A stretch of 42,892 nt of DNA from Gemmatimonas sp. (GCA_013822285.1 PNKF01000003.1:1-42892); one strand, 5' to 3'; counted from the first letter of the stretch, positions 20,447 through 31,039 are shown. A program made the numbers and translations. The notes: generated by a model from the letters alone, not told the origin.

Positions 20447-20841
20447 GGCGGCGTGACCACGACGGAGAACGTGACGGGATCGTTCGTCTGTCCGCTTGGC
20501 ACGTACACGAGCAAGCGATGTGTCCCAGGCTGCGTGCCGAGCATCCATGGCTCCGGCATGACGGCGCGGCCGTCCGCATCGGTGGTATCGACCACTGGGA
20601 AGATCGTCATCGGCGGCACCTGTGGCAGGAAGGCCACCACGACACCACGACGCGGCTTACCGCGACTGTCCGTGATGATGACGGCGGGCTCACCGGGAAC
20701 CGTGGCACCGATGGTGAACGGACCGGCGGGTGCGGTCCAGTCGGCCGTCATGGTGACGGTGGTATCAAGCGTCTCGACAGGCAGTTCGCAGCCGACGGCG
20801 AGCAACAGGGCCGCGACCAATGCTAGGCGCGTGGTTCGCAT
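20443..20841 (-). CDS. Small Ig-like lipoprotein
   Basis: Lipobox-like LLLAVGC; short beta-rich domain with transthyretin/Ig-like character (ITDSRGKPRRGVVVAF, TTDADGRAVMP). Confidence 0.65.
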   Translation of the reverse strand: MRTTRLALVAALLLAVGCELPVETLDTTVTMTADWTAPAGPFTIGATVPGEPAVIITDSRGKPRRGVVVAFLPQVPPMTIFPVVDTTDADGRAVMPEPWMLGTQPGTHRLLVYVPSGQTNDPVTFSVVVTPP

Positions 20842-21191
20842 CACGGCACCCTCGTGAGATTGTACGACACGCTGCGTCCGAGATACGACGCCGTGATGAG
20901 GATGGAAGTGGGCGGACCCGCGACGACCACGAAGGTGCCGCCCCCAAGGTGCACCGCGAGGCCCGCCGGCGTCGCCGACCAGGCCGGCTCGTAGCCCGTG
21001 ATCTGCGGATCCGTCACCAATCGGAAGTTCACGACACGTGCATCCGTCGTGACGGTATCCCGACTGGCAACGATCGACATGGTGAACTCGACGGCCGGAT
21101 CATTGGGGTTGACGTGCTCGAACGGCCCCTCGACGCAGGAACTGATCAGCGCCAGGGCCAGCACCCCCGACATCGCACGAAGGATTCTCAT
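20841..21191 (-). CDS. Small lipoprotein, hypothetical
   Basis: MRILRAMSGVLALALISSC lipobox; overlaps the downstream ORF by TGATG-type coupling. Confidence 0.62.
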   Translation of the reverse strand: MRILRAMSGVLALALISSCVEGPFEHVNPNDPAVEFTMSIVASRDTVTTDARVVNFRLVTDPQITGYEPAWSATPAGLAVHLGGGTFVVVAGPPTSILITASYLGRSVSYNLTRVP

Positions 21192-21199
21192 AGGATCGC

Positions 21200-22735
21200 T
21201 CACCACGTCAGCGTAAAGGCAAGGCCAAGCGAGCCGTCGCGGCCCACGGGCACCAGCCGTGCCTGTCTCGGCGCTCGTCCGTAACTGTTGACTTCATTCA
21301 GCCGCGCGCCGTGCCGTCGCTCCGCCCACACCGCGTACGCCGCCTGCCCGAGGTACAGCGCAGCGCTCAGCCGATACATCGACAGCGCACTCTGCCGCGA
21401 GCTCTCCGCCTGGTTGTACAAATCCACCGCGGGATTGCCCGCGCCGGTCACATCGGGATAGTAGCGCCAGCGCAAGTAGGAATCGTAGCTGCTCTTGGCG
21501 TCCTCGTTGTGCTGGAACGCCAGCGCCGAGGTGACAAGTACCGACGCACCGATGAGCGAGCGCGTGAGCAATCGGCCGGGCTCCATGGGACGTCCAAAGC
21601 CGGGCAGCAGCAGCGACTGCGCAGCGGTGCGAAGCGAACTGCGCGCACTGCAACGGGCCGCAGGGCGCTGGAGCGCACGCAACGCCTCCACCGTCGCCGC
21701 CGGCGCGCCGGGGCCGAACGCGAAGCAGGGTTCCAACTGCACCAGATCGGCAAGCAACACGTTCGCCGCGCGTCGATCCCCTAGCGCTTCAAAGGCCAGC
21801 GCGCCCGCCGCGTGCGCATAGCGTCGGTCGCCACGCGTCAGGCCGTCGTCCGCTCGCAATCGGGTGCTCAGCGCCTGCACCGCCGCTGCCGCGTCGCCGC
21901 GACGAAACGCTTCGTCGGCTTGCCGCAATGTGGCGTCGTCCGGCGCAGGAAGCTCCAACGCCGGCATCGCGGATCCGCGCAGCGTCGCGGCTCGTGACGG
22001 CAGCAGTTGGCGCCAAACCGCGCGCACCGTCGAGCCCGGCACGCGCACACGATCGACGGCGCCACCGGTGCCCGTCTCGATGAAGACCTCGAATCCCGGG
22101 TCGTCACCAGACGGCGGAAACGCGAACGCATCCAAGGGCAAGGTCAGCCGCACCCAGGTCTGCGACGTCTGCACCAATCCGCTGGCCCCGAGGCGCAGGA
22201 TCGGCAGGCGCTGCACCGCGAGGGGCTCGACTTCCGAACCATTGCGCAGCACGCGCGCCGTCGTGACGCTGCGGGCCTCGGCGCGCGAGGTGTCGAAGGT
22301 GATGCGCAGACCTCGTGACGCCGCGAGCGTGCCAAGCACGGGATTCTTGTCGCACGACGGCTGCAATGCGTCGACGGGCAGCAGGCTCAGGGTGATGGTC
22401 GATCCCTGACTGGGCACTGCCGCGGCCGGCGGCAGCGCGAGCTGCGCGACGGAGGCGGAGTCCCCTGCCGAGATGGGCAGTGCGGCGCGACAGGACTGCA
22501 CGAGACCGCCGAGCAAGCGGTTGGCCGCCGCCGCATCGTCGAGCAACGACGAGTGGATCAGCACATCCGTGCGACCACCGCTGTGCAGCACGGGAAGCGT
22601 GCCGCCTTGGGCCATCAGCATGCCATACGGCATGCACAGCAGGGCAGCGGCAAGCAGGGGCGCGCGCAGCACTGGCCCAAGGCGGGCCGCGCGGGTCGAA
22701 GTGACGGGCACGAGTCGACGGGATGGGGGAGGCAT
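21200..22735 (-). CDS. Secreted/membrane protein of unknown function
   Basis: Start at MPPPSRRLVPV followed by a signal-like segment ending MLMAQGG. Central TPR-like and C-terminal TM region with LLLPGFGRPMEPGRLLTRS. Confidence 0.65.
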   Translation of the reverse strand: MPPPSRRLVPVTSTRAARLGPVLRAPLLAAALLCMPYGMLMAQGGTLPVLHSGGRTDVLIHSSLLDDAAAANRLLGGLVQSCRAALPISAGDSASVAQLALPPAAAVPSQGSTITLSLLPVDALQPSCDKNPVLGTLAASRGLRITFDTSRAEARSVTTARVLRNGSEVEPLAVQRLPILRLGASGLVQTSQTWVRLTLPLDAFAFPPSGDDPGFEVFIETGTGGAVDRVRVPGSTVRAVWRQLLPSRAATLRGSAMPALELPAPDDATLRQADEAFRRGDAAAAVQALSTRLRADDGLTRGDRRYAHAAGALAFEALGDRRAANVLLADLVQLEPCFAFGPGAPAATVEALRALQRPAARCSARSSLRTAAQSLLLPGFGRPMEPGRLLTRSLIGASVLVTSALAFQHNEDAKSSYDSYLRWRYYPDVTGAGNPAVDLYNQAESSRQSALSMYRLSAALYLGQAAYAVWAERRHGARLNEVNSYGRAPRQARLVPVGRDGSLGLAFTLTW

Positions 22736-22870
22736 GTCGTTCAGTGCCTCAGGCCGCTCGCGGCCCGCGCACCGAATGGCAAGGACTCCGGAATCCTGCC
22801 CCCCTGTCCCAACACTCCGCAAGACCTTCCGACAAATCAGCCGACGCGCGTCACGCGGTCGACGACGAGA

Positions 22871-24565
22871 TCAGAAGAACACAGGCTCACGATACGCCCC
22901 GAACACATCCTCGAGCGCCGCACGGATCTCGAACAGCGTGCAGTAGCTGCGCGCACAGTCGAGGATGAAGGGCACCACGTTCTCCGATCCACGCGCCGCT
23001 TCACGCAGACGCGCCAGCTTGGCCTCACACGCCGCGTTGTCCCGCGTCTTCCGCAGCTTGGCCAGGGCATCCGCTTGGTCACGTGCCGCCTGTTCGTCGA
23101 TCTTCAGCAGCGGAATGGTGAGCGCGCTCTCGTCGCTCTCGAACGCATTGACGCCGACGATCACGCGACGATGCTGCTCGATCTCCCACTGCTGACGCGC
23201 AGCGGCCTCGGCGATCTTCCGCTGGAACCAGCCGGTCTCGAGGCCCGGCACCACCCCGCCCTGCTCCTCGATCTGCGCGAAGAGCTGCTCGGCTTCCTGC
23301 TCCATCTCGTCAGTGAGCTTCTCGATGTAGTACGAGCCGCCGAGCGGATCGATCACGTTGGGCACGCCCGTCTCGAAGGCCAGCACCTGCTGCGTGCGCA
23401 GCGCGACTTCCACCGCGTGTTCCGTCGGCAGCGCCAGCGTCTCGTCCATCGAGTTGGTGTGCAGCGACTGCGTGCCACCGAGCACGGCGGCCATGGCCTG
23501 ATAGGCGACGCGGACGATGTTGTTCATCGGCTGCTGCGCCGTCAGCGTCACACCCGCGGTCTGCGAGTGGAAGCGCATGATCCACGACCGCGGATTCTTC
23601 GCCCCGTACTTCTCCTTCATGTGCCGCGCCCAGATGCGGCGCGCCGCGCGAAGCTTGGCGATCTCCTCGAAGAAGTCGTTATGGATGTCCCAGAAGAACG
23701 ACAGGCGCGGCGCGAACTCGTCGACATCCAAGCCACGGGCGATGCCGCGCTCGACGTAGGTGAAGCCGTCGGCCAAGGTGAACGCCAGCTCCTGCGCGGC
23801 CGTGCTGCCCGCCTCTCGGATGTGATAGCCGGAGATCGAGATCGTGTTCCACTGCGGCACGTGCTTGGAGCCGTACTCGAACATGTCGACGATCAAGCGC
23901 AGCGCCGGTTCGATCGGGAAGCACCAGGCATGCTGCGCCATGTACTCCTTGAGGATGTCATTCTGGATCGTCCCGCGGAGCTGCTCGGGCTTCACGCCCT
24001 GCTTCTCGGCGGCAGCGATGTAGAAGCACCACAGGATGATCGCCGGCCCGTTGATGGTCATCGACGTCGAGACCTGATCGAGCGGGATGCCGTCGAACAG
24101 CGCCTCCATGTCGGCCAACGAACTGATGGCGACGCCACACTTGCCGACTTCGCCCTCCGAACGTGGATGGTCGGAGTCATAGCCCATCAAGGTCGGGAAG
24201 TCGAAGGCCACCGAGAGGCCCGTCGTCCCGTTCTTGAGCAGGAACTTGTAGCGCTCGTTCGTCTCCTTGGCCGAGCCGAAACCGGCGAACTGGCGCATGG
24301 TCCAGAGCTTGCCGCGATACCCGGTCGGGTGAATGCCGCGCGTGAACGGATACACGCCCGGCACCTCGAAGGCCGTACCGCCCGAACCCTCGAGATCCAG
24401 CGCCGTGTACAACGGCGCGACTTCCTTCTCGGAGTTGGTGTAGGCGATGTCGCGCACCTCGCCCTTGTCGTAGCGGGCGCGCCATTGCGCCACTTCCTTG
24501 CGCAGCGTGTCGAGCTCGGCCTGCATCTGCGCGAGCGTCGGATCGAGATCGGAAATCGAAGTCAT
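22871..24565 (-). CDS. Methylmalonyl-CoA mutase large (catalytic) subunit lacking the B12 domain
   Basis: [86 protein letters not shown]; ends at YREPVFF with no cobalamin-binding domain. Confidence 0.96.
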   Translation of the reverse strand: MTSISDLDPTLAQMQAELDTLRKEVAQWRARYDKGEVRDIAYTNSEKEVAPLYTALDLEGSGGTAFEVPGVYPFTRGIHPTGYRGKLWTMRQFAGFGSAKETNERYKFLLKNGTTGLSVAFDFPTLMGYDSDHPRSEGEVGKCGVAISSLADMEALFDGIPLDQVSTSMTINGPAIILWCFYIAAAEKQGVKPEQLRGTIQNDILKEYMAQHAWCFPIEPALRLIVDMFEYGSKHVPQWNTISISGYHIREAGSTAAQELAFTLADGFTYVERGIARGLDVDEFAPRLSFFWDIHNDFFEEIAKLRAARRIWARHMKEKYGAKNPRSWIMRFHSQTAGVTLTAQQPMNNIVRVAYQAMAAVLGGTQSLHTNSMDETLALPTEHAVEVALRTQQVLAFETGVPNVIDPLGGSYYIEKLTDEMEQEAEQLFAQIEEQGGVVPGLETGWFQRKIAEAAARQQWEIEQHRRVIVGVNAFESDESALTIPLLKIDEQAARDQADALAKLRKTRDNAACEAKLARLREAARGSENVVPFILDCARSYCTLFEIRAALEDVFGAYREPVFF

Positions 24566-25626
24566 CAGTTTGGCCCGGTCAGGGTTCCATCGGCGACGGC
24601 CCGCGCGATCAGCGCCTCCGCCTCGGCCAGCGGCGTGGTCTCGCCGCGCTCCAGCGCGGGAATCCGGCCGTCCAGCCATTCGTTCGTGCCGGCATCGCGC
24701 CAAAGTCGCGTGCGCAGCCGTTGCTCCACCGCTTCCACCACCCGCTCGCGCAGCCGCGCCCGCCGTCGGCGCTGCAGGGTGCCACTGGCTTCAAGATACG
24801 CAAAGTGCCGCTCGAGGGCGTCCACGAACTCCGGCACCCCTTCGCCCGTCGCACCGATCGTACGCAACACCGGCGGCGTCCAGGACTGCTCGTCGTTCGC
24901 CTTCGCGGCGTCGCGGGCGACGCGCGCCGGATTCAATCGCTTTAGGTCCACGCCATGATGCGCCGGCACATCGCGCATCGTCGCGCCCGTGCGCAGACCC
25001 AGCATTAGCTCGATGTCGTTGCGGAGTCGGTCCGCGCCAGGACGATCCGCCTTGTTCACGACGAAGAGATCGGCGATCTCCATCACGCCCGCCTTCAGCG
25101 TCTGGATGGAATCGCCACTCTCCGGCACGAGCACCACAGCGCTGGTGTCGGCCAAGCGCGCGATGTCGAGCTCGCTCTGTCCCACGCCGACCGTCTCGAC
25201 CAGGATGCGTTGCACCCCGGACGCATCGAGCACGTCGCAGACTTCGCGCGTCGCCGAGGCGAGGCCACCGAGCGATCCGCGCGTGGCCATGGAGCGGATG
25301 AAGACGTTCTCGTGCAACGCGACGCGTTCCATGCGCACGCGATCGCCCAGCAGCGCGCCACCGGTGAAGGGCGAGGTGGGATCGACCGCGACGACGCCCA
25401 CGCGCAGGCCCTGCGCGAGGTAGGCCTCGGCGAGCAGAGTCGTGAGCGTGGACTTGCCGGCGCCCGGCGGGCCGGTGATGCCGATGCGTCGCGCGCCACC
25501 CACGCGTGGGTGGCAGGCCGCGAGCAGGGCTTCCCAGCCGCGGCGACGGTCCTCGATGATGCTGACGGCACGCGCCATCGCCACCTTCCGGCCGTTGAAC
25601 AGCTCTGCGAGCAGCGTCTCGTTCAC
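24565..25626 (-). CDS. meaB: MeaB/ArgK-family G-protein chaperone of methylmalonyl-CoA mutase
   Basis: [71 protein letters not shown]. Confidence 0.95.
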   Translation of the reverse strand: MNETLLAELFNGRKVAMARAVSIIEDRRRGWEALLAACHPRVGGARRIGITGPPGAGKSTLTTLLAEAYLAQGLRVGVVAVDPTSPFTGGALLGDRVRMERVALHENVFIRSMATRGSLGGLASATREVCDVLDASGVQRILVETVGVGQSELDIARLADTSAVVLVPESGDSIQTLKAGVMEIADLFVVNKADRPGADRLRNDIELMLGLRTGATMRDVPAHHGVDLKRLNPARVARDAAKANDEQSWTPPVLRTIGATGEGVPEFVDALERHFAYLEASGTLQRRRRARLRERVVEAVEQRLRTRLWRDAGTNEWLDGRIPALERGETTPLAEAEALIARAVADGTLTGPN

Positions 25627-26585
25627 GCGTCAGTCACCGGGTCATCGTGTTCATCCTGGATTTCGCCGACGAACTCCTCGACGAGGTCTTCGAGCGTCAC
25701 CAGCCCGAGCGTCTCGCCCCCCGCCCCGCGCACGATGGCCAGATGGCGCTTGTCGCGCAGCATGCGGGTCATCAGGGCGTGGCAGGGCTCGTCCGGCGTG
25801 GCGATGGCGACGGGGCGCGGCGCACGCAGCGGCGCCTCGGGGCGTGCGATGACGTCCCAGCTCGTGACCATGCCGACGACGTGATCGATGGTGCCGTCGT
25901 AGATCGGCAAGCGTGAATACTTCGACTGCGCCACCAACTGCGCGACGTGATCGGCCCTCGCCGTGCGCTCCACGGCGACGATATCCGCACGCGCCGTCAT
26001 AACCGTCGCGACGCGCGTGTCACCGAATTCGACCACGCCGCTGATGATCTCGCGCTCTTCGGCCACGCCGACGCCCTCGAGTTCCCCTTCCCGCAGCAAG
26101 TCGTCGAGCACATCTCCGGGAGAGTCCGGCGCGACCGCCGCCGAGCCGAACCAGCGCGACACCAGCCGCATGGCGACGCGCGCCAACGGCTGCGTGAGCC
26201 CTTCCACGACGCGCAGCACCGGCAGCACCAGCGGCAACGATTCCGCGGGCCAGCGCCGCGCGATGGCCCGCGGCACGAGCTGCCCGAACACCAACAGCAA
26301 TGCCGCCGCGAGCAAGAGCGTCTGCACCAGCGACAGCCCGCGGTCGCCCTGCTGGAGGCCGAGCACGGCACCCAGCGTGTACACCGTGCCCGCGATGCCC
26401 GCCCCCGCTGCGATCAGCAGGCGCTGCGGACGGTCGAGGTACAACGCGGCCGTGCCGGCGCCGGCGAGGCGCTGCTCCGCCCAGTGTCGCAGCCAGATGC
26501 GGCTCACGGTGCGCAATGCCGTCGCCGCCGTCGTCAACACGCCGACGATGCCCACCAGCAGGATCAGCGGCCAGAAGGAGTTCAT
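25623..26585 (-). CDS. CNNM/CorC-type membrane protein with CBS pair, without C-terminal CorC_HlyC domain
   Basis: N-terminal TM region, EREIISGVVEFGDTRVATVMTARADIVAVE, CBS pair; ends shortly after VTLEDLVEEFVGEIQDEHDD. Confidence 0.85.
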   Translation of the reverse strand: MNSFWPLILLVGIVGVLTTAATALRTVSRIWLRHWAEQRLAGAGTAALYLDRPQRLLIAAGAGIAGTVYTLGAVLGLQQGDRGLSLVQTLLLAAALLLVFGQLVPRAIARRWPAESLPLVLPVLRVVEGLTQPLARVAMRLVSRWFGSAAVAPDSPGDVLDDLLREGELEGVGVAEEREIISGVVEFGDTRVATVMTARADIVAVERTARADHVAQLVAQSKYSRLPIYDGTIDHVVGMVTSWDVIARPEAPLRAPRPVAIATPDEPCHALMTRMLRDKRHLAIVRGAGGETLGLVTLEDLVEEFVGEIQDEHDDPVTDA

Positions 26586-27829
26586 GCGTCCTCCCGCGGC
26601 GCCGTCACCGGCTCGGGCTCGAGATACACGCGGTGCACGCGGCGGCGCACCACGCGCTCCGCCACGAGCTTGTAGCCATCAAGGACGATCGCCTCGCCCG
26701 GCTTGGGCGTGCGCCCGAGAATCTCCATCAGCAAGCCGCCGACCGTCGTCACGTCCCCGCGCGTCCAGTCGTGGTCCGTGAGCTCCGAGAGGCGCTCCAA
26801 CGAAACCTCGGCCGCGACCCACAGGCGGCCGCCTTCCTCGCGTTCGACTTCCGGCAACTCGGCGTCGCCCTCGTCCTGGATGTCGCCGATGATCAGCTCC
26901 AGCACATCCTCGAGTGTCACCAAGCCCGCCGTGCCCCCAAACTCGTCCGCGACGATGGCCAGGTGCCGATGCGTGCTGCGGAACTCGCGCAGCTGCGCTT
27001 CGACCGTTTTGGACTCGGGGATGAACGGCGCCGGCTTCACCAAGGATTGCCAGCCCGCCGCGGGCTCCTCGTCCGCCAGCAGTGCCGGCAGCAGGTCCTT
27101 CGCGTAAAGGATGCCGACGACTTCGTCGAGCGTGCCGTCGTAGACCACGAGGCGCGCATGCCGCGCGCTGCGCACGCGATCCACCACTTCGCTCCACGGC
27201 GTGTCCTGCTCGAGGCCGACGATGTCCACGCGCGGCACCATGATCGACGAGACCTTGGTATCACCCAGCGAGAAGACTCCGTGGATCAGCACTTCCTCCT
27301 GCGGCGTGACGTCGGCCTCCGCCGCGACGACTTCCCGGAAGCGCTCGACCGCGTCGTCGTGATCGTCGTCATCGAGCGTCGGCGGCGGGAGCAGCGCCAT
27401 CAGCGCGTCGTCTGCCCAGCGGCCGAAGGTCACCACCGGCGCCCCGATCCACTCCACCGCCTCCACCAGCGCACCGACGCGCGACAGTCCGCGCGCACCG
27501 GCCACATCGCCGGCCGCACGCGCTCCCACTTCGGTGATGCCGAGCAGCGCGATACCCGCGACGACGATGCCGGGGGTCGCCCAAGCCGCGGGCAACCAGC
27601 CGGTGGCGAGCAACGCGACGGTGGTCGCCGCGCCGCTGATCAGCTGCGCGACGATACGCCCGAAGGCCAGCGCGCGATGCGCGCGCTCGCGGCGCTCGAG
27701 CAGCGCCCGCGTGCGCGCATCACTCGGAGGCTCATCGGCATCGAGGCCGAGCAGCGCGCCGTCGGCGAAGGCGCAGAGCGCCGCCAACGTCGCTGCCGCC
27801 AGCGCGATGAACCCGGCGAGGAAGGTCAC
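26582..27829 (-). CDS. Hemolysin/CorC family transporter (CNNM-CBS-CorC_HlyC)
   Basis: EVLIHGVFSLGDTKVSSIMVPRVDIVGLE, FGGTAGLVTLEDVLELIIGDIQDE, C-terminal VGGLLMEILGRTPKPGEAIVLDGYKLVAERV. GTG start overlaps the ybeY stop. Confidence 0.9.
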   Translation of the reverse strand: MTFLAGFIALAAATLAALCAFADGALLGLDADEPPSDARTRALLERRERAHRALAFGRIVAQLISGAATTVALLATGWLPAAWATPGIVVAGIALLGITEVGARAAGDVAGARGLSRVGALVEAVEWIGAPVVTFGRWADDALMALLPPPTLDDDDHDDAVERFREVVAAEADVTPQEEVLIHGVFSLGDTKVSSIMVPRVDIVGLEQDTPWSEVVDRVRSARHARLVVYDGTLDEVVGILYAKDLLPALLADEEPAAGWQSLVKPAPFIPESKTVEAQLREFRSTHRHLAIVADEFGGTAGLVTLEDVLELIIGDIQDEGDAELPEVEREEGGRLWVAAEVSLERLSELTDHDWTRGDVTTVGGLLMEILGRTPKPGEAIVLDGYKLVAERVVRRRVHRVYLEPEPVTAPREDA

Positions 27830-28293
27830 GCCTCGAGCACCTGCCGCAGGATGCGTTCCTGCCGCTTCCACATCGGCGATTTCACGCGCGCCTCGCCGTC
27901 CGGATGCTCATAGCCCAGCACATGCAGCGAGCCGTGCACGGCGAGCCGCAGCAACTCCTCGCGCAGGGACACGCCGAAGGCCGCCGCATTCTCGCGGGCG
28001 ACATCCGGGCAGATGTAGACATCGCCGATCACGGCGCCGGCAGGGTCGCGGAAGCCGAAGGTGATGATGTCCGTCGGGCCGCTGTGCTTGAGATGCTTGC
28101 GATTCAGCGCCGCCATCTCGCGCGGCGTCATCAGCGTGACGCTGACCATCGCGCTCTTCACCTTTTCGGCGCGCAACACCCGCTGCACCGCGTCGGCCAT
28201 CCGCGCCGATGCCACGGGCACGCGCAGGCCCTCACGATTCACGAGCACGCGCAGGGCCGAGGCCGCGCGGCCTGTGGGACGAGTGGCGCTCAC
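27826..28293 (-). CDS. ybeY: Endoribonuclease YbeY (rRNA maturation)
   Basis: LNRKHLKHSGPTDIITFGF, GDVYICPDVA, VHGSLHVLGYEH metal motif. Confidence 0.93.
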   Translation of the reverse strand: MSATRPTGRAASALRVLVNREGLRVPVASARMADAVQRVLRAEKVKSAMVSVTLMTPREMAALNRKHLKHSGPTDIITFGFRDPAGAVIGDVYICPDVARENAAAFGVSLREELLRLAVHGSLHVLGYEHPDGEARVKSPMWKRQERILRQVLEA

Positions 28294-29258
28294 GTGCCGG
28301 CGTCCTGTGCGTAGGCCTTCACGATCTCGCGCACCAGCCGGTGACGGACGACGTCCGTCTCGGTGAAGTAATGGAACTTGATGCCGTCGATGCCCTGGAG
28401 GATGCGCTCGACCTGCAGCAGGCCGCTCTCTTCGCGCTTCGGCAAGTCGATCTGCGTCTTGTCGCCCGTGATCACGGCGCGCGAGTTCAGGCCCAAGCGC
28501 GTCAGGAACATCTTCATCTGCGCGTTGGTCGCGTTCTGCGCTTCGTCGAGGATCACAAAGGCGTCGGCCAGGGTGCGCCCACGCATGTACGCCAGCGGCG
28601 CGATCTCGATGACACGCGTCTCGAGGGCGCGCACCACGCGCTCGGGCGGCATCAAGTCGTCCAGCGCGTCATACAGCGGCCGCAGGTACGGATCCACCTT
28701 CGCCTGCATGTCACCGGGGAGGAAGCCCAGTGACTCACCCGCCTCCACCGCCGGACGCGCGAGCACGATGCGCCGCACGCGCTTGCGCGCCAGCGCATCG
28801 ACCGCCGCCGCGACCGCGAGGTACGTCTTGCCCGTGCCGGCCGGGCCGATGCCGACGACGATCTCGTTGTCGAGCATCTGCTGCATGTACTCCGCCTGCC
28901 CGTTCGTCTTCGGCTGGATGATCTTGCGCACGCCCGGCAGCACGATGCGCCCCGGCGTGCCGCTGTCGCGGGCCGGGCCTTCCATCGAGAAGCGCAGCAC
29001 GTCATCGGGATCCAACGGCTGCCGCTGCTTCGCGTGGTCGATCATGCGCTGGGCGACCTGGGCGGCCTTCTCCACGGCGTCCGGCGTACCCGTCAACGTG
29101 AGCTGCTCCCCACGCAGCGTCGCGCGGACGGGGAACAAGCGCTGCAGTTCGGAGAGATTGCCGTCCGCCACGCCGGCCAGCGTCAGCAGGTCGGCACCTT
29201 CCGTCGGCAGCTTCGTGGTGATGCTCTCGCCACCCATGGTTCCGTCTGTCATCCTCAC
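28290..29258 (-). CDS. phoH: PhoH family ATPase (YbeZ-like)
   Basis: GIGPAGTGKTYLAVAAAVDAL, RPAVEAGESLGFLPGDMQAKVDPYLRPLYDAL, FVILDEAQNATNAQMKMFLTRLG. Confidence 0.95.
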   Translation of the reverse strand: MRMTDGTMGGESITTKLPTEGADLLTLAGVADGNLSELQRLFPVRATLRGEQLTLTGTPDAVEKAAQVAQRMIDHAKQRQPLDPDDVLRFSMEGPARDSGTPGRIVLPGVRKIIQPKTNGQAEYMQQMLDNEIVVGIGPAGTGKTYLAVAAAVDALARKRVRRIVLARPAVEAGESLGFLPGDMQAKVDPYLRPLYDALDDLMPPERVVRALETRVIEIAPLAYMRGRTLADAFVILDEAQNATNAQMKMFLTRLGLNSRAVITGDKTQIDLPKREESGLLQVERILQGIDGIKFHYFTETDVVRHRLVREIVKAYAQDAGT

Positions 29259-31039
29259 TCCTGGACGCGGATGTGCAATTCGTCGAGGTCCTGCGCCGGC
29301 ACCTGTGAGGGTGCCCCCTCGAACAACGCGCGCGCCGCCGTGGTCTTCGGGAAGGCGATCACGTCACGCAGCGATTCGGCGTTCGACAGGATCATCGCAA
29401 TGCGGTCGAAGCCAAACGCGATGCCACCGTGCGGCGGCGCGCCGGCGCGGAGGCCTTCCAGCAAGAAGCCGAAGCGACGCTCCTGCTCCGCCACGTCCCC
29501 GATGCCCAGCAATTCGAACATCCGCGCCTGCACGGCGGGATCCGACGTACGGATCGAGCCGCCGCCCAGCTCTGTGCCGTTCAGCACGCAGTCGTAGGCG
29601 AAGGCACGCCAGGTCTCAGGCGCGCCGGGACGCGCGTTCATGTCGTCCGTGTTCGGCGAGGTGAACGGGTGATGCACCGCCGCCAAGGCGCCCGTCTCCG
29701 GATCCTTGTCGAACATCGGGAAGTCGAGCAGCCAGAGGAACTCGCGGCGATTCGGATCGGCAAGCTTGAGCCGCGACGCGCACTCCTGGCGCACGCGGTC
29801 CAGCGCCGGACTCGAGATGCGGTCCGCCCCGGCCACCGCGAGCACGAGATCGCCCTCGACAAGCCCGAGCGCGCCCGCCGCATCGGCCGGGAGGAACTTG
29901 GCCAAGGGACCTTCGAGCTTGCCCTCGGCGAGCTTGATCCGCACGAGGCCGCCCGCACCGGCGCCCTTCGCGATCGCCTCGAGTTCGTCCACCTGCTTCC
30001 GGCTCCAGCCCGCGGCACCCGGCACGATGATTCCGCGTACGCGGCCGCCGGCCGCCAGCGCCGACTGGATGATGCCCGACTCGCTGGCCTTGAACGCGGC
30101 CGTCAGGTCGCGGATCTCGAGCCCATAGCGCAGGTCGGGGCGATCGCAGCCGTAGCGTTCCATCGCGTCGGCGTAGCTCATGCGCGGGAACGGCGTCGGC
30201 ACGGCGATGCCCGCTTCGGCCCAGAGGGCCTGCATCAGGCCTTCGGCCATCGTGATGATGTCCTCACGCGTGATGAACGAGGCTTCGATGTCGATCTGCG
30301 TGAACTCCAGCTGGCGATCGGCGCGCAGGTCTTCGTCACGGAAGCAGCGGGCGATCTGGAAATACCGGTCGAAGCCCGCGCACATGAACAGCTGCTTGTA
30401 GATCTGCGGCGACTGCGGCAGCGCGAAGAACTCTCCCGCGTGCATGCGGCTGGGCACGAGGAAGTCGCGCGCGCCTTCGGGAGTGGGCTTCGTGAGGATG
30501 GGCGTCTCGAGTTCGAGATAGCCCTTGGCACTGAGGAAGTTGCGCGTCACCTGCATGAGGCGATGCCGCAGCACGAGGTTCCGCTGCAACTCCGGGCGGC
30601 GCAGGTCTAGCACGCGATGCCGCAGGCGCAGGTCCTCGGCGGGACGCTTGGCTTCCTTGTCGAGCGCGACGGGAATCGCCGGCGTGGCGGCGGGCCCGAC
30701 GACGCGAATGTCGCTCACGCGCACTTCAATCTCGCCCGTGGCCATCTCGGGGTTCTTGAGGCCGTCCGGACGCGGCGCCACCACGCCATCGACCAGCACC
30801 GCGCACTCGAGCCCGATGCTCACGCCCTTCGCGATCACCTCGGCCGGCGTCCAATGCGGGTTGAAGGCGAGTTGCACCAGTCCATCGCGATCGCGCAGGT
30901 CGATGAACAGCTGCCCCCCGAGGTCGCGGGACTTATGGACCCAACCGCCGAGCGTGACGCGCTGGCCGTCGTGCGAGAGGCGCAGGGCGCCGCCAAGGTG
31001 GCTGCGGAGGGTGGTAGCGAGCGGATCGACAGCGGTCAC
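29255..31039 (-). CDS. aspS: Aspartyl-tRNA synthetase
   Basis: OB fold GWVHKSRDLGGQLFIDLRDRDG; TPEGARDFLVPSR, ALPQSPQIYKQLFM, FRDEDLRADRQLEFTQIDIEASF, GIAFGFDRIAMIL. GTG start at 31039 overlaps the vanZ stop. Confidence 0.96.
   Translation of the reverse strand: MTAVDPLATTLRSHLGGALRLSHDGQRVTLGGWVHKSRDLGGQLFIDLRDRDGLVQLAFNPHWTPAEVIAKGVSIGLECAVLVDGVVAPRPDGLKNPEMATGEIEVRVSDIRVVGPAATPAIPVALDKEAKRPAEDLRLRHRVLDLRRPELQRNLVLRHRLMQVTRNFLSAKGYLELETPILTKPTPEGARDFLVPSRMHAGEFFALPQSPQIYKQLFMCAGFDRYFQIARCFRDEDLRADRQLEFTQIDIEASFITREDIITMAEGLMQALWAEAGIAVPTPFPRMSYADAMERYGCDRPDLRYGLEIRDLTAAFKASESGIIQSALAAGGRVRGIIVPGAAGWSRKQVDELEAIAKGAGAGGLVRIKLAEGKLEGPLAKFLPADAAGALGLVEGDLVLAVAGADRISSPALDRVRQECASRLKLADPNRREFLWLLDFPMFDKDPETGALAAVHHPFTSPNTDDMNARPGAPETWRAFAYDCVLNGTELGGGSIRTSDPAVQARMFELLGIGDVAEQERRFGFLLEGLRAGAPPHGGIAFGFDRIAMILSNAESLRDVIAFPKTTAARALFEGAPSQVPAQDLDELHIRVQE

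Noticed and set aside
22840-22872. Possible terminator hairpin after the mutase gene (cgaccgcg-tga-cgcgcgtcg)
   Set aside because: Arms pair only with a bulge and there is no T-tract; too weak to call.
22553-24958. 801-aa plus-strand ORF
   Set aside because: Antisense to the methylmalonyl-CoA mutase large subunit; low-complexity Arg/Leu/His-rich translation.
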